Of a stretch of 40,736 bases of DNA, positions 16,684 through 26,481 are shown one piece after another. This stretch comes from an uncultured bacterium (GTDB lineage Bacteria > Verrucomicrobiota > Lentisphaeria > Oligosphaerales > Oligosphaeraceae), in contig CACYQT010000025.1 in the NCBI GenBank assembly GCA_902776645.1, positions 1 through 40,736 on the forward strand, written 5' to 3'. The notes under the pieces were generated by a model, which saw only the letters and a list, made by a program, of their open reading frames with translations, was not told where the DNA came from and did not search any database. The translations under genes were made by a program, and so were the position numbers. Numbering within the stretch: the first letter of the stretch is position 1; the number at the start of each line of letters is the position of its first letter.

Positions 16684-16843
16684 TTGATTCCCTATTGTTT
16701 CGCGTAATGGCGTTTATGCTTAAAATCATAAATCTACTACGTTTTCTTCCAAGTTACAACTTTCTGGAACTAAAAAACCGCCATTTTTTTATTTAAATAT
16801 TTCCATGCAATGCCCATTTGTCATATTTTGTCATGTTTTATAC

Positions 16844-16871
16844 TTGATATTCCATCTTCATACCTTATATT
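16844..16871 (+). promoter_or_regulatory. Probable promoter of the DEAD-box helicase gene
   Basis: TTGATA (16844-16849) and TATATT (16866-16871) are separated by 16 nt, about 50 nt upstream of ATG 16920. The intervening leader carries a strong AAGGAG ribosome site at 16906-16911. The surrounding 236-nt divergent intergenic region (16684-16919) is AT-rich and holds no other recognisable element. Confidence 0.38.
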
Positions 16872-16919
16872 ATATATGACTCCATATACTCAAACTCAAA
16901 CCAAGAAGGAGAGAGCATC

Positions 16920-19457
16920 ATGAACACAGAAAATAACCAGCAATCACCGCAAGACGACGGCATCCTCTCATTTGACGACGCCATCAGCCCGAAAGATTCG
17001 GAAAAACAACAGGAAAACAATACGGAAGAGAAGGCTGCCGGTACGACGGAAAATCCATCCACCGAAGAAACTTCTGAACATCAGCCGGAAATATCGGACA
17101 ATGAAACGGCGGACGAAGCCGTCCAGCAGGAAGACAATCCGGAAACATCCGAAGAAGAAGAGCCCGTCATCACCTTTGATTCCTTCGGCTTCTGCCCGGA
17201 AATCATGCAGGCCCTCAACGAAGCGGGCTTCCGTGAACCGACGCCCATCCAGGTGAAGGCCATCCCGAGTGTCATGGAAGGTCGCGACGTCATCGGCCAG
17301 GCCCTCACCGGCACGGGCAAGACCGCCGCATTCGGCCTCCCGACCATGCAGAAGATCATGAACGAACCGGGCCTCAATCTGCTCGTGCTCGTTCCGACAC
17401 GCGAACTTGCCGCACAGGTCTCCAACGAACTGTTCAAGCTCGGACGCTACGCCAACATCCATACGGCGGCCTTCACGGGCGGCCAGTCCTACAGCCGTCA
17501 GGAAACCATGCTCGCCAAGGGAATCAACGCGTTAGTCGCCACGCCCGGGCGCCTTCTCGACTTGATCGACTCCGGCCATTTCGACGACATCAATCCCAAG
17601 CACATCGTCGTAGACGAAGCGGATGAAATGCTGGACATGGGCTTCCTTGACGACGTCAAGAAGATCTTCGAACATTTCGACGGCGAACACCAGACCATGC
17701 TTTTCTCCGCCACGATGCCGCGTCCCGTCATCCAGCTTGCGGAGCACATTCTCAAGGATCCCGTGAACATCACGACATCCATTACGGAAAGCACGAACAA
17801 TGACATCGAACAGCTTTTCTACGTCATCGAAGACCATGAACGCGCTGACGCCGTCATCCGTCTGATCGACGCGGAAAACGTAACCAAAGGCATGATCTTC
17901 TGCCGCACGAAGGAGGAAACGGATTCGTTGAACATCCTCCTGTCCGCCAGAGGATACAACGTCAACTGCCTCCATGGCGACATGGAGCAGGCCCAGCGCT
18001 CCCGCGTCATGGCGGCCTTCCGCCGCGGCGAAATCGACATTCTCGTCGCCACGGACGTGGCGGCCCGCGGCCTTGACGTCGACGATGTCTCCCATGTCTT
18101 CAACTACCACCTTCCCTTCGATTCCCGCGGCTATGTCCATCGCATCGGGCGGACGGGCCGCGCCGGCAAGAGCGGCACGGCCATCACGCTTGTGACACCG
18201 CGCGAAATGAGACAGCTGGACGCCATCAGACGGAACGTCGGCGCCCAGTTGCAGAACAGACTGGTCCCCACCCGCACGCAAGTCACGGAACAGCGACTCA
18301 AGAAGATCTTCCATGATGTCCATGACTACAAGCTGGACATGAACATCCTCAACCAAGTGGAGACGCTTTCCGTCAATCAGGACTTGCTCGTCATCATCGC
18401 GAAACTGCTTGCGCATCAGCTTGAATCCTGCGGCGACAAAGGCCCGGAGGAAATCGGCCTCCATGGTCCGAAACTTCAGCGAGTCCTCGACCGCAGCGAT
18501 CGAAAGGGACGTGAAAGGCGCGAAGGCGGACGCGATGACGACCGCGACGGTCGTGGTGGACGCCGCCGACGCGACCGTGGAGATCGCGATGACCGCGACG
18601 AGCGTGGCAGCCGCCGTGACCGTGGCGAACGCCGCGGCCGCCGCGAATACGACGCATGGGCCAAGGAAGAGGACTTCGGTGAAAACGAAGCCCCCGTCCG
18701 TCAGCGGCCCGGCAATCTCGACCGTCCTTCCTATGCGGAAAACGCCCCTAACATGCGTGAAGAACAACCTGCTCCGCAGGAAAAGCCTGCCAGAACCGAG
18801 CAGTTTGAACACACAGAACACATTGAACGTCAAGATATTCCCGAAGAGCGGCCAGCTATCGTCGAAAAAATGGAGCCAGCCGTCCGTGAAGAAAAGCCCG
18901 AACGCGCACCGCGTGACGAACGCCCGAAGCGTCGTTTCGATGATGAACGCCCGCGCTTTGACGACGAACGCCCACGTTACAGCGACGAGCGTCCGAAACG
19001 CAGATTCGACGATGAGCGTCCGCGTTATAGCGACGAGCGTCCAAAGCGCCGTTTCGACGACGAACGCCCACGTTATGCAGATGAACGCCCGAAGCGCCGT
19101 TTCGACGACGAACGTCCAAAGCGCAGATTCGATGACGAACGCCCACGTTTTGACGATGAACGCCCGAAGCGCAGATTCGATGACGAACGGCCACGCTTTG
19201 CCCGTGACGGAAAGGTCAACCTTCGCGAAAGCGACACCCATGCCCCGCGCAAAGGCAAATGGGCGGATAAATTCCAAGACAGCGGTTCCAAGAAGAAGTT
19301 CGGCGGCGACCGGAATGTCTCTTTCAAGACCTCCTTCTCATCGCACGACGCTCCGCAGGACAAGAAAAAATCCAAGCGGAATCTTCCTCCCCCGCCGCCG
19401 CAGATCAGCAAACGCAGCACGTCTTCTTCAAAGGGACAAAACTGGTATTTCAATTAA
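16920..19457 (+). CDS. DEAD-box ATP-dependent RNA helicase with acidic head and DERP-repeat tail
   Basis: The 845-residue cytoplasmic protein has all core motifs: Q-motif EPTPIQ, Walker A TGTGKT (~130), PTRELA, TPGRLLDL, DEAD (232-235), SATM, ATDVAARGLDV and HRIGRTGRAG. The core (~85-450) matches the DeaD/RhlE group that remodels RNA structure in ribosome assembly, cold adaptation and decay. It has a Glu/Asp-rich head (~1-80) and a long disordered tail (~520-845) with an Arg/Asp/Gly-rich part and twelve DERP-type repeats, then a Lys/Pro/Ser end. The head and tail are acidic and basic respectively, and the tail probably binds RNA. Start: AAGGAG 8 nt before ATG 16920. A long open frame on the opposite strand (17532-19277) is a codon-bias shadow. 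A strong hairpin follows at 19486. Confidence 0.96.
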   Translation: MNTENNQQSPQDDGILSFDDAISPKDSEKQQENNTEEKAAGTTENPSTEETSEHQPEISDNETADEAVQQEDNPETSEEEEPVITFDSFGFCPEIMQALNEAGFREPTPIQVKAIPSVMEGRDVIGQALTGTGKTAAFGLPTMQKIMNEPGLNLLVLVPTRELAAQVSNELFKLGRYANIHTAAFTGGQSYSRQETMLAKGINALVATPGRLLDLIDSGHFDDINPKHIVVDEADEMLDMGFLDDVKKIFEHFDGEHQTMLFSATMPRPVIQLAEHILKDPVNITTSITESTNNDIEQLFYVIEDHERADAVIRLIDAENVTKGMIFCRTKEETDSLNILLSARGYNVNCLHGDMEQAQRSRVMAAFRRGEIDILVATDVAARGLDVDDVSHVFNYHLPFDSRGYVHRIGRTGRAGKSGTAITLVTPREMRQLDAIRRNVGAQLQNRLVPTRTQVTEQRLKKIFHDVHDYKLDMNILNQVETLSVNQDLLVIIAKLLAHQLESCGDKGPEEIGLHGPKLQRVLDRSDRKGRERREGGRDDDRDGRGGRRRRDRGDRDDRDERGSRRDRGERRGRREYDAWAKEEDFGENEAPVRQRPGNLDRPSYAENAPNMREEQPAPQEKPARTEQFEHTEHIERQDIPEERPAIVEKMEPAVREEKPERAPRDERPKRRFDDERPRFDDERPRYSDERPKRRFDDERPRYSDERPKRRFDDERPRYADERPKRRFDDERPKRRFDDERPRFDDERPKRRFDDERPRFARDGKVNLRESDTHAPRKGKWADKFQDSGSKKKFGGDRNVSFKTSFSSHDAPQDKKKSKRNLPPPPPQISKRSTSSSKGQNWYFN
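18915..19200 (+). repeat. Tandem DERP repeats coding for the helicase tail
   Basis: Twelve DERP units appear in sequence, in two alternating forms, DERPKRRFD and DERPR(F/Y)(D/S/A). At DNA level the copies are close but use varied synonymous codons (GACGAACGCCC, GATGAGCGTCC, GACGAGCGTCC), so the repeat is not a recent perfect expansion. Likely variable in number between strains. Confidence 0.9.
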
Positions 19458-19485
19458 TCGGACAGGTTCCGTAATGAGTTGAAAC

Positions 19486-19519
19486 AACGGGGCGAATGCA
19501 GAAATGCATTCGCCCCGTT
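19486..19519. terminator. Strong shared terminator hairpin between convergent genes
   Basis: AACGGGGCGAATGCA (19486-19500) and TGCATTCGCCCCGTT (19505-19519) form a perfect 15-bp stem closed by a GAAA tetraloop, 28 nt after the helicase stop and 14 nt before the end of the reverse-strand kinase gene. The plus-strand tail is TTGTCGTTGTC; the minus-strand tail is GTTTCAAC. It probably ends transcription from both sides. Confidence 0.8.
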
Positions 19520-19533
19520 TGTCGTTGTCAGTC

Positions 19534-20373
19534 TCATGCTTCGGCACTCGGCCGTCTTCTTTTCCCGCGAATACGGCGATAGACACGATGCCGAAACCAC
19601 CGTCCGATCTTCAGATACCATGGTTCACGATCAAGCAGGGCTTGCAGCCGCTTGTCGATCATATCGGGATAATATGACTCCACAATCCGCGCCAATGAAA
19701 ATCCATCCGCACGCTTGAAGATTCCAAACAGCAGGCGCTCCAGCCATGATGACTTTTCCGTGAGCTTCCGGGCGGTCGCCACGTCCAGCAGACAGGGGTC
19801 GCCCGCCTCAAGTATCATGATGTTCGCGCGATGGAAATCCCCATGGCAGACATTATGCTCATGCATGGAGAACACCATGTCGGTGAGCTTCTTGAAAAAC
19901 TCACGGCTCGGTTTCGTCTCATCCGTGTAATGACGCATGCTCAACAGCACCTTGCCGCCGGCAAGATATTCTTCAAAAAGGTTGTTGGCGTCCGCCATGC
20001 CGTAGGAATACGGAACGCGAATTCCCTCTTCCTGCAACATCCGCAAGTTCGCCTCTTCCTTCCGAAGAGCACGCTGGCCATACAACAACCGAATCCAGAA
20101 TGGACGCTTCTGCAAGCTTTTGACCAGACATTCACGCCCGTCGGGCAACCGCCAGCGATAGACGTCGCAACCGCCCCACGAACGGGAACGCTGAATCATT
20201 TCACACTCCGAAAGCATGGAGGAAACGCCTATTTCCTCCAGCCTGGCGCGAAAATCAGCCTTCGTATCGCCGTGGCTAGTTGTTTTTGATGTTACTTGTG
20301 GCAAATTATACATAATTACGTGTTGTCCATCGTCCCAATCGATACTATAATATCCTTTTGGCAAAACACACAT
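19534..20373 (-). CDS. Lipopolysaccharide kinase (WaaP/Kdo-kinase)-like protein
   Basis: The 279-residue protein has a eukaryotic-type kinase fold of the WaaP/RIO-like group: Lys85 in CLVKSLQ for ATP binding, Glu107/108, hinge FEEYLAGG, catalytic loop CHGDFHRANIMI (Asp179, Asn184) and LLDVAT (Asp197) replacing the DFG. Such proteins phosphorylate heptose or Kdo sugars of lipopolysaccharide, or act on related substrates at the inner face of the membrane. The basic C-terminus (YRRIRGKRRR) could bind membrane lipid. The start is uncertain: ATG 20373 gives the longest frame but would overlap the likely promoter of the divergent ABC-F gene, and ATG 20313 (259 residues) also keeps the whole domain. 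Neither has a clear ribosome site. Confidence 0.82.
   Translation of the reverse strand: MCVLPKGYYSIDWDDGQHVIMYNLPQVTSKTTSHGDTKADFRARLEEIGVSSMLSECEMIQRSRSWGGCDVYRWRLPDGRECLVKSLQKRPFWIRLLYGQRALRKEEANLRMLQEEGIRVPYSYGMADANNLFEEYLAGGKVLLSMRHYTDETKPSREFFKKLTDMVFSMHEHNVCHGDFHRANIMILEAGDPCLLDVATARKLTEKSSWLERLLFGIFKRADGFSLARIVESYYPDMIDKRLQALLDREPWYLKIGRWFRHRVYRRIRGKRRRPSAEA
20323..20351 (+). promoter_or_regulatory. Probable promoter of the ABC-F gene
   Basis: TTGTCC (20323-20328) lies 17 nt before a perfect TATAAT (20346-20351), 66 nt upstream of ATG 20418. It overlaps the 5' end of the longest form of the divergent kinase gene, which is one reason to suspect the shorter kinase start. Confidence 0.42.
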
Positions 20374-20417
20374 GCAGACGACAGCGTCCGAAGCATTTTT
20401 ATTTTTCCGTCTCCACT

Positions 20418-22436
20418 ATGATTCAGTTTACGCAAGTCTCAAAAGCCTTTGGCAAACAGCAAGTCATCAACAACGCGACGTTCACCGTCAATCCAGGCGA
20501 ACGCGTCGGCTTCGTCGGCCCGAACGGCGTCGGCAAAAGTACGATCTTCGAATTGCTTTCAGGCAATCAGTCACCGGACAAAGGCACCATCAGCTATCCG
20601 AGTTCCGAACGTCTCGGCTACGTCAAACAGCAGGTCTTTCTTGGCAATCAGGACGTTCCGTTGCTTGATTACGTGGAAAACGCCATTCCCGAACTGGACA
20701 CGCTCCATGCCGAAATCCAGCAGTTGGAACATTCGCTTGACACCCTTGGAGACGCAGAAAAAGCACGCGCGTTGACACGCCTCGGAAATCTTCAAACAGA
20801 GTTTGAGCATCTTGGCGGCTACGAACTGAAAAACCGTGCGGAAACCATCCTGTCCGGACTCGGCTTCCCCGTCGCGCGTTTTCATGAGCCGTTTTCCGCC
20901 TTCTCCGGCGGATGGAAGATCCGTGCCGAACTATCCCGCGTTCTCGTATCACGGCCAGACATTCTCCTGCTGGACGAACCGACGAACTATCTTGATGTCC
21001 CTGCCATCGAATGGCTTAAGGACTTCCTTCGCAATTTTTCGGGAACCTTGCTGCTCGTATCCCATGACCGCTATCTTCTCAACTCCCTGACGAACATCAC
21101 GATGGAAGTCATGGGCGGCGTCATCACCCGTTACCCAGGCAATTACGACCAATACATCCGCGACCGCGAATCCCGTCATGAGCAGCTTCTCGCCCAAAAG
21201 AAGAATCTTGACCGGAAACGCGAGCAGATTGAAACCTTCATCGACCGCTTCAAATACAAGGCGACCAAGGCCGCGCAAGCCCAAAGCCGCCAAAAGATGC
21301 TCGACAGGCTGGAAAACATCGAAGTTCCGGAAATCTATGTCAAGGCGCCGAAAATCCGCCTGCCCATCCCGCCGCGCTCCGGGCAGGAAGTCGTCTCCCT
21401 GCAAGACGCCTCCTTTGGATACACACCGGACCATCTTCTGTTCGAACATGTCAATCTGACAATCGAACGCGGCGAGAAAGCCGCCTTCGTCGGCCTGAAC
21501 GGCCTCGGCAAAACCACCCTCTTCCGTATTTTTTCGGACAAGTTGCATCTCACGTCCGGCAAATGCTCCATAGGGCACGGCGTCGAAATCGGCTACCAGT
21601 CGCAGGACTTCACGGAGACCATGGATCCGGACAAAACCGTCTTCGAAACGGTCCGCGCCGTCTCGGCGGACCGTTCTGAAGGCGAACTGCGCAACATGCT
21701 CGGCGGCTTCGGCTTCCCTGGAGAAACCATTGATAAATATGTATCCGTCCTCTCCGGTGGCGAAAAAGTCCGCCTCGCGCTCGCACGCCTCCTCCTGCGC
21801 CCCAACAAATTCCTTCTGCTGGACGAACCGACCACCCATCTGGACATCTACGCCCGCGAAGCGCTCGAAGAGGCGCTAAGGGACTATCAGGGAACGCTTT
21901 GCATTGTGTCACACGACATCACCTTCGTCCGTAATCTCGCGACGACGATCTTCGAACTCACCCCAGGCAAAATCACCCGTTTTTACGGCAACTACGACTA
22001 CTATCGCCAGAAACTCGCCGAACAGGCGGCGCGGCAGGCGGAGGCCGCTTCGCCAACGGCGCCGCAAAAGCAGAACGCCCAGCAGAAAGCCTCTTCCGCC
22101 ACCAAACAGCCGGACACGCCGCCCGTCATCAATTCCAGAAAGGATCGCAAGCGTGAGGAGGCGAACATCCGCAATCAGTTCTCCGCGGAAAAACGCAAAT
22201 ACGAAAAGGCGGTCGAAGCGGCTGAAAAGAAGTCTGAAACGCTGGAAGCCGAACAGGCCCAGATATTTTCGGATATGGCCAACGCCAAGCCAGGGCTTGA
22301 TTTCGCCGCTCTCAACAAACGGCTGGCGGAAATCAAGAAGGAACTGGAGGACACCGTATGGGAATGGGATGAGGCCTCCCGTAAACTGGAAGACGTCAAC
22401 AAACGTTGCGAAGCAAGGATCGCCGCCCTGAAGTAA
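20418..22436 (+). CDS. ABC-F family ATPase (translation factor type)
   Basis: The 672-residue soluble protein has two ABC ATPase domains and no membrane segment. Domain 1 has Walker A GPNGVGKST, signature FSGGWKIRAEL and LLLDEPTNYLD. The linker (~235-300, with RKREQIETFIDRFKYKATKA) is the P-site tRNA-interaction motif of ABC-F proteins. Domain 2 has GLNGLGKTT, LSGGEKVRLALARL and LLLDEPTTHLD. A charged coiled-coil C-terminal extension (~550-672) resembles that of Uup/YheS/Ettlike proteins. ABC-F proteins act on the ribosome to relieve stalls or, in resistance types, to remove antibiotics; this subgroup is probably housekeeping. ATG 20418 begins the canonical MIQFTQVSKAFG; an upstream in-frame ATG (20358) would add 20 non-conserved residues. 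The YitT-like gene starts 2 nt after its stop. Confidence 0.94.
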   Translation: MIQFTQVSKAFGKQQVINNATFTVNPGERVGFVGPNGVGKSTIFELLSGNQSPDKGTISYPSSERLGYVKQQVFLGNQDVPLLDYVENAIPELDTLHAEIQQLEHSLDTLGDAEKARALTRLGNLQTEFEHLGGYELKNRAETILSGLGFPVARFHEPFSAFSGGWKIRAELSRVLVSRPDILLLDEPTNYLDVPAIEWLKDFLRNFSGTLLLVSHDRYLLNSLTNITMEVMGGVITRYPGNYDQYIRDRESRHEQLLAQKKNLDRKREQIETFIDRFKYKATKAAQAQSRQKMLDRLENIEVPEIYVKAPKIRLPIPPRSGQEVVSLQDASFGYTPDHLLFEHVNLTIERGEKAAFVGLNGLGKTTLFRIFSDKLHLTSGKCSIGHGVEIGYQSQDFTETMDPDKTVFETVRAVSADRSEGELRNMLGGFGFPGETIDKYVSVLSGGEKVRLALARLLLRPNKFLLLDEPTTHLDIYAREALEEALRDYQGTLCIVSHDITFVRNLATTIFELTPGKITRFYGNYDYYRQKLAEQAARQAEAASPTAPQKQNAQQKASSATKQPDTPPVINSRKDRKREEANIRNQFSAEKRKYEKAVEAAEKKSETLEAEQAQIFSDMANAKPGLDFAALNKRLAEIKKELEDTVWEWDEASRKLEDVNKRCEARIAALK

Positions 22437-22438
22437 TC

Positions 22439-23038
22439 ATGTTGTTCAACGTCGTAGGCGCCGCGATTCTCGCATTCGGCCTTTACCAAATCCATTCCAT
22501 TTCAGACGTCACGGAAGGCGGCGTTCTGGGGCTGACATTGCTCTTTCAGCATTGGTTCGGCCTTTCGCCGTCCATTTCGGGCCTCGTCTTGAATGCGGCC
22601 TGCTATCTTTTTGGCTACAAGACACTTGGGAAACCGTTCATCCGCAATTCCATCATTGCGGGGACGTGTTTTTCGCTCTTCTACGCGCTATTTGAGCAGA
22701 CGCCGCGCCTATGGCCGCAAATTGGCCAGCATCCGCTGCTGGCGGCCGTTGGCGGAGCGGTCTTCGTCGGTTTCGGCGTCGGACTATGCGTCCGGAACAA
22801 TGGCGCGCCGACAGGCGACGACGCATTGGCAATGGGCCTGTCGAGAATTCTAAAAACCAGAATCCAATGGATTTATCTGGCCAGCGACTTGACCGTGCTG
22901 TTGCTTTCTCTATCCTATATACCCCTGCGGCGCATCCTGTATTCGCTTCTCACCGTCGTTCTGTCAGGCCAGTTGATCGGCCTGACAGAATCTTTCGGCA
23001 AAAACACACGGAAAAGCGCCGTGGGAAATAGCGATTGA
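22439..23038 (+). CDS. YitT/DUF161-type inner-membrane protein
   Basis: The 199-residue protein has five or six hydrophobic segments. The pattern LFQHWFGLSPSISGLVLNA followed by GVGLCVRNNGAPTGDDALAM is characteristic of the YitT_membrane (DUF161) family, in which the N-terminal part carries a Gly-rich GG(V/T) loop (SDVTEGGVLGLTLL). The C-terminal DUF2179 domain of longer YitT members is absent, so this is a short form. Function is unknown; a transport role has been suggested for the family. The start is ATG 22439, 2 nt after the ABC-F stop, so the two genes are cotranscribed and perhaps coupled. A frame beginning at 22406 would overlap the ABC-F gene. It ends 1 nt from the reverse-strand upp stop, so transcripts converge without a visible terminator. 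Confidence 0.85.
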   Translation: MLFNVVGAAILAFGLYQIHSISDVTEGGVLGLTLLFQHWFGLSPSISGLVLNAACYLFGYKTLGKPFIRNSIIAGTCFSLFYALFEQTPRLWPQIGQHPLLAAVGGAVFVGFGVGLCVRNNGAPTGDDALAMGLSRILKTRIQWIYLASDLTVLLLSLSYIPLRRILYSLLTVVLSGQLIGLTESFGKNTRKSAVGNSD

Positions 23039-23039
23039 A

Positions 23040-23672
23040 TCACTTCGTGCCGTAGAGGCGGTCGCCGGCGTCGCCAAGGCCCGGCAGGATGTAGCCGTTT
23101 TCGTTCAGCCGTTCATCCATGCAGCCCAGATAGATAGGCACATCCGGATGGGCGTCGTGGACAGTCTGAACGCCGCACGGCGCGCCGATGATGTTCACTA
23201 GCTTGATCGTCTTCACGCCACGGCGCTTCAGCGAATCGATCGCCGCGACGGAACTTCCGCCCGTCGCCAGCATCGGATCCAGAATGATGCAGACTCTCTC
23301 GCTGACGTCCAGCGGCATCTTGCAGTAGTATTCGACAGGATGCAGCGTCTCATGGTCGCGGTACAGGCCGATATGGCCGACGCGCGCCGCCGGCAACAGG
23401 CTCAGCATGGCGTCGACCATGCCCAGACCTGCGCGCAGAACGGGGACCAGGCAGACATTCTTCGGAATGGTCTTGCCCGTCGTCTTCACCAACGGCGTCT
23501 CGACATCCACGTCGACCAACGGCAGGTCGCGAGTCGCCTCGTAGCCGATCAGCAGCGAAATCTCCGTCACCAGCTGGCGGAAATCCTTCGTGTCCGTTTC
23601 CACACTCCGCAACATCGTGATTTTGTGCAGGATGAGCGGATGATCCATCAAATGCAGTTCAGCGTTCGCCAT
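23040..23672 (-). CDS. upp: Uracil phosphoribosyltransferase
   Basis: The 210-residue protein has the normal UPRT length and motifs throughout: [12 protein letters not shown] near the N-terminus, [13 protein letters not shown] in the flexible region, PRPP-binding [14 protein letters not shown] and the uracil-binding C-terminal [18 protein letters not shown]. It makes UMP from uracil and PRPP in the cytoplasm for pyrimidine salvage. It lies 1 nt after the stop of the uracil permease gene; the GGAG ribosome site is inside the permease 3' end, so translation is probably coupled. This uraA-upp order is common, giving import followed by trapping of uracil. Confidence 0.97.
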   Translation of the reverse strand: MANAELHLMDHPLILHKITMLRSVETDTKDFRQLVTEISLLIGYEATRDLPLVDVDVETPLVKTTGKTIPKNVCLVPVLRAGLGMVDAMLSLLPAARVGHIGLYRDHETLHPVEYYCKMPLDVSERVCIILDPMLATGGSSVAAIDSLKRRGVKTIKLVNIIGAPCGVQTVHDAHPDVPIYLGCMDERLNENGYILPGLGDAGDRLYGTK

Positions 23673-23673
23673 G

Positions 23674-24978
23674 TTATTTTTTCTCCTCTGTCTTTTCTGC
23701 TTCGTCCTTTTCAGCCGCGGCCAGTGAATGCATCGACTTCGGCAACACCAGATTCATGATGACGCCGACGACAGTCGCCACGAACAGAGCCGAAATATTG
23801 ATTGAAACTCCGCCGACTTGGATCGGAATGCCGCCGCCCAGGCCAATGCCGCAGCACAGCGTCGCACCCATGACCGTCAGATTACGGGTATCGGCCAGAT
23901 TCAGTTTCGCTTCACCAATCGTACGGATACCGACGCTGGCGATCATTCCGAACAGCACCATTTCCACGCCGCCCTTCACAGGAGCGGGAATCGTCTGCAG
24001 GACGGCGCCAAACTTGCCGAACAAACCGAGAATCAACGCGAAGACAGCCGCCAGACGCAACAGCGCGGGCTCGTAGACGCCCGTGCTCGCCAAAACGCCC
24101 GTGTTCTCCGAATATGTTGTATTGCAAGGACCTCCGAGGAAACCAGCGGCCATTGTCGCGACACCGTCGCCAAGCAGCGTGCGATGCAGCCCCGGATCTT
24201 TGAAGAAATCTTTGCCGACAACCGCGCCATTCGTCGTGATGTCGCCGATATGTTCCATGAACGTCACGATGGCGATCGGTGCGATGACCAGAACGGCCTG
24301 CCAGTTCACGACGGGGGCCGTGATGAAACCGTTGTGGAACGGGATGTTGATCCACGGTGCATTGACGATCGGATCAAAATTCATCTTGAAAAGGCCAACC
24401 ATATGCAGGATAACGCAAAGGATATAACCGAAGAAGATACCGAACAGAATCGGAATCATGCGCCACAGCTTGAAACGTGAGTTCATGCCGATCGCCACAA
24501 TCGCGAACGTGAACAGCGCGATGATGATATTGTGAAGCGCGTACATGGACGCTTCAATCTTGCCGCCCATCGCGTCCGATATACCGACGCCCGTCAGACT
24601 CAGACCGATGATGATGATGACTGGGCCAGTAACAACCGGCGGGAAGAGTTTCCGAAGCGCATCGGCGCCAAGGCATTTCGCCAGAATGGAAAAGATGAGA
24701 TAAACGGCGCCGGCCGCGATGATGCCGAACTGCGCGGCGGGAATGCCGTCCTTCCCGATGACGGCGCACAGCGCGGGAATGAACGCGAAGCTCGAGCCGA
24801 GAAACACGGGCACGATCCCTTTCGTGCAAAGATGGAACAGCAATGTTCCGATACCCGCCGTGAACAACGCCACCGACGGCGACATGCCTGTAATCAACGG
24901 GACCAATACAGTCGAACCAAACATCGCAAGCAAATGCTGGATGCCTAACGCATAATCCTTCGGCTTGTACTTGTACAT
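23674..24978 (-). CDS. uraA: Uracil permease (NCS2 family, UraA-type)
   Basis: The 434-residue membrane protein has about 14 segments in the NCS2 inverted-repeat arrangement. It starts with [20 protein letters not shown], a hallmark of UraA. The substrate-site glutamates are present in [10 protein letters not shown] and [17 protein letters not shown], and [18 protein letters not shown] is near the C-terminus. It brings in uracil with protons. The charged C-terminal [12 protein letters not shown] tail is cytoplasmic. AAGGAAAAAAG gives the ribosome site before ATG 24978. It is followed directly by upp and preceded by the antiporter gene 60 nt upstream; the leader has a TATATA box (25020-25030 region), so a separate promoter is possible. 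Confidence 0.95.
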   Translation of the reverse strand: MYKYKPKDYALGIQHLLAMFGSTVLVPLITGMSPSVALFTAGIGTLLFHLCTKGIVPVFLGSSFAFIPALCAVIGKDGIPAAQFGIIAAGAVYLIFSILAKCLGADALRKLFPPVVTGPVIIIIGLSLTGVGISDAMGGKIEASMYALHNIIIALFTFAIVAIGMNSRFKLWRMIPILFGIFFGYILCVILHMVGLFKMNFDPIVNAPWINIPFHNGFITAPVVNWQAVLVIAPIAIVTFMEHIGDITTNGAVVGKDFFKDPGLHRTLLGDGVATMAAGFLGGPCNTTYSENTGVLASTGVYEPALLRLAAVFALILGLFGKFGAVLQTIPAPVKGGVEMVLFGMIASVGIRTIGEAKLNLADTRNLTVMGATLCCGIGLGGGIPIQVGGVSINISALFVATVVGVIMNLVLPKSMHSLAAAEKDEAEKTEEKK

Positions 24979-25038
24979 CTTTTTTCCTTCTGTTTGATGT
25001 GATGAAACTTTCTACATACCTTATATATAAAACTGTTC

Positions 25039-26370
25039 TTACACCGCCTTGTCCGTCTTGATTTTCGGATAGCCGCTCGCTATCGCCAATATCAAGAACA
25101 GCCCAAGCATATATGGATACCAAAGATAGGACAACAGTTGAAGGGCCGACACCGTCACGCCGGCCAGACTGACCGCTACCAGTATCTGGGCGCCATACGG
25201 TATAATGCCTTGAATGACACAGCTCGTCGCGTCCAAAATGCTCGCAGACCGCGCGGGCGCGATTCCGTAACGGTCCGAAATCTCCTTCGCGATCGGCCCC
25301 GCGATGACGATCGCGACCGTGTTGTTCGCCGTGAAGACATTCACCGCGGCGACAAGCAGCGCAATGCCGAATTCACCGCCGCGACGTCCTTGTATATGGC
25401 GTTCAATCACTTGCATGAGATATCCGATGCCGCCGTTCTGACGGATGACTTTCAGAAGGCCGCCGGAAAGCAGCGCCACGATCAGCGTCTCAGACATGCT
25501 CAACGCCCCATCGCCCGCGCCTTTCAAGAAGCCGAAGAAGTCGAAGCTCTTGATGCTCAAGCCAATACAGCCGGCGAATATCGCCCCGAACAACAGCAAG
25601 GCCATGACGTTCATGCCGCACAACGCCAAAATCAGAACAGCCAGATACGGCATGATTCTCACGACGTCCTTTCCCGTGATGGCTTTCACTTCCGGCGTGA
25701 CGTTCTCCGAACTGGCGAACAGAAGATACAACGCCATCGTGAACAACGCCGCGGGAACGACGATCTTCAGATTTGCATAGAACTTCTGGTTCATCGCCAC
25801 ATTCTGCGTGCGCGTCGCCGCGATCGTCGTGTCCGATATCATCGACAGGTTGTCGCCGAACATCGCGCCGCCGACCACGGCCCCCAGAATCACGCCAATC
25901 GATATATTGCAACTCTGTGATATACCGCCGGCGATCGGCGCCAAGGCCACCACGGTCCCGACGGACGTGCCGACGGACAGCGATATGAAACACGCCACCA
26001 GGAACATGCCGCAAATCAGCAGACGCACGGGAATGAAATTCAAGGCCAGATTGACCGTCGCCTCCACGGCGCCCATCTCTTTCGCGACTTTGGCGAAGAC
26101 ACCTGCCAGAATGAATATAAGGCACATCGTCATGATATCGACATTGCCCATTCCGGCCGCATAAACGTCCATTTTCCTCTGCAGCGTCATCTTCCGGTTC
26201 GACAGCATCGCCGTCGCCGACGCCACGATGAACGCCACCGGCATCGGAATCTTGTAGAAATCCTTCGCCCAAATGGAAAGACCGACGTAAAAGACGACAA
26301 ATACGATAAATGGAATCAGCGCCCTCCAATTGGGGCGCTCCTCTTCCAATATTGCGTTTTCTTCACTCAT
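25039..26370 (-). CDS. Na+/H+ antiporter family protein (NhaC-like)
   Basis: The 443-residue protein has about 11-12 membrane segments and matches the NhaC antiporter family of the IT superfamily. Blocks seen: VGTSVGTVVALAPIA, AMFGDNLSMISDTTIAATRT with its Gly-Asp-Asn-Leu-Ser/Asp-Thr core, and AVNVFTANNTVAIVIAGPIAKE. NhaC-type proteins exchange Na+ for H+; some close relatives transport amino or organic acids, so the substrate is not certain. ATG 26370 begins MSEENAIL, an ordinary hydrophilic N-terminus; earlier in-frame starts (26394, 26424) add a short hydrophobic segment and run into the divergent gene. No clear ribosome site was seen. It is read divergently from the URO-D-like gene and is 60 nt from uraA. 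Confidence 0.85.
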   Translation of the reverse strand: MSEENAILEEERPNWRALIPFIVFVVFYVGLSIWAKDFYKIPMPVAFIVASATAMLSNRKMTLQRKMDVYAAGMGNVDIMTMCLIFILAGVFAKVAKEMGAVEATVNLALNFIPVRLLICGMFLVACFISLSVGTSVGTVVALAPIAGGISQSCNISIGVILGAVVGGAMFGDNLSMISDTTIAATRTQNVAMNQKFYANLKIVVPAALFTMALYLLFASSENVTPEVKAITGKDVVRIMPYLAVLILALCGMNVMALLLFGAIFAGCIGLSIKSFDFFGFLKGAGDGALSMSETLIVALLSGGLLKVIRQNGGIGYLMQVIERHIQGRRGGEFGIALLVAAVNVFTANNTVAIVIAGPIAKEISDRYGIAPARSASILDATSCVIQGIIPYGAQILVAVSLAGVTVSALQLLSYLWYPYMLGLFLILAIASGYPKIKTDKAV

Positions 26371-26481
26371 GACCAGTTTTTTGCGACAATTCATGTAAAA
26401 AAAGATTTGCATAATATAAATCATCTGCCAAGTTATTCCATTGACACGATTAAATCAATCCCTTTCAGGCAAGGTTTTTCC

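Noticed and set aside
17532..19277. Open frame of 581 codons on the reverse strand opposite the helicase
   Set aside because: It is antisense to a gene with all helicase motifs, has low-complexity content (Ala/Val/Phe/Thr runs mirroring the DERP repeats) and no ribosome site; it follows from codon bias.
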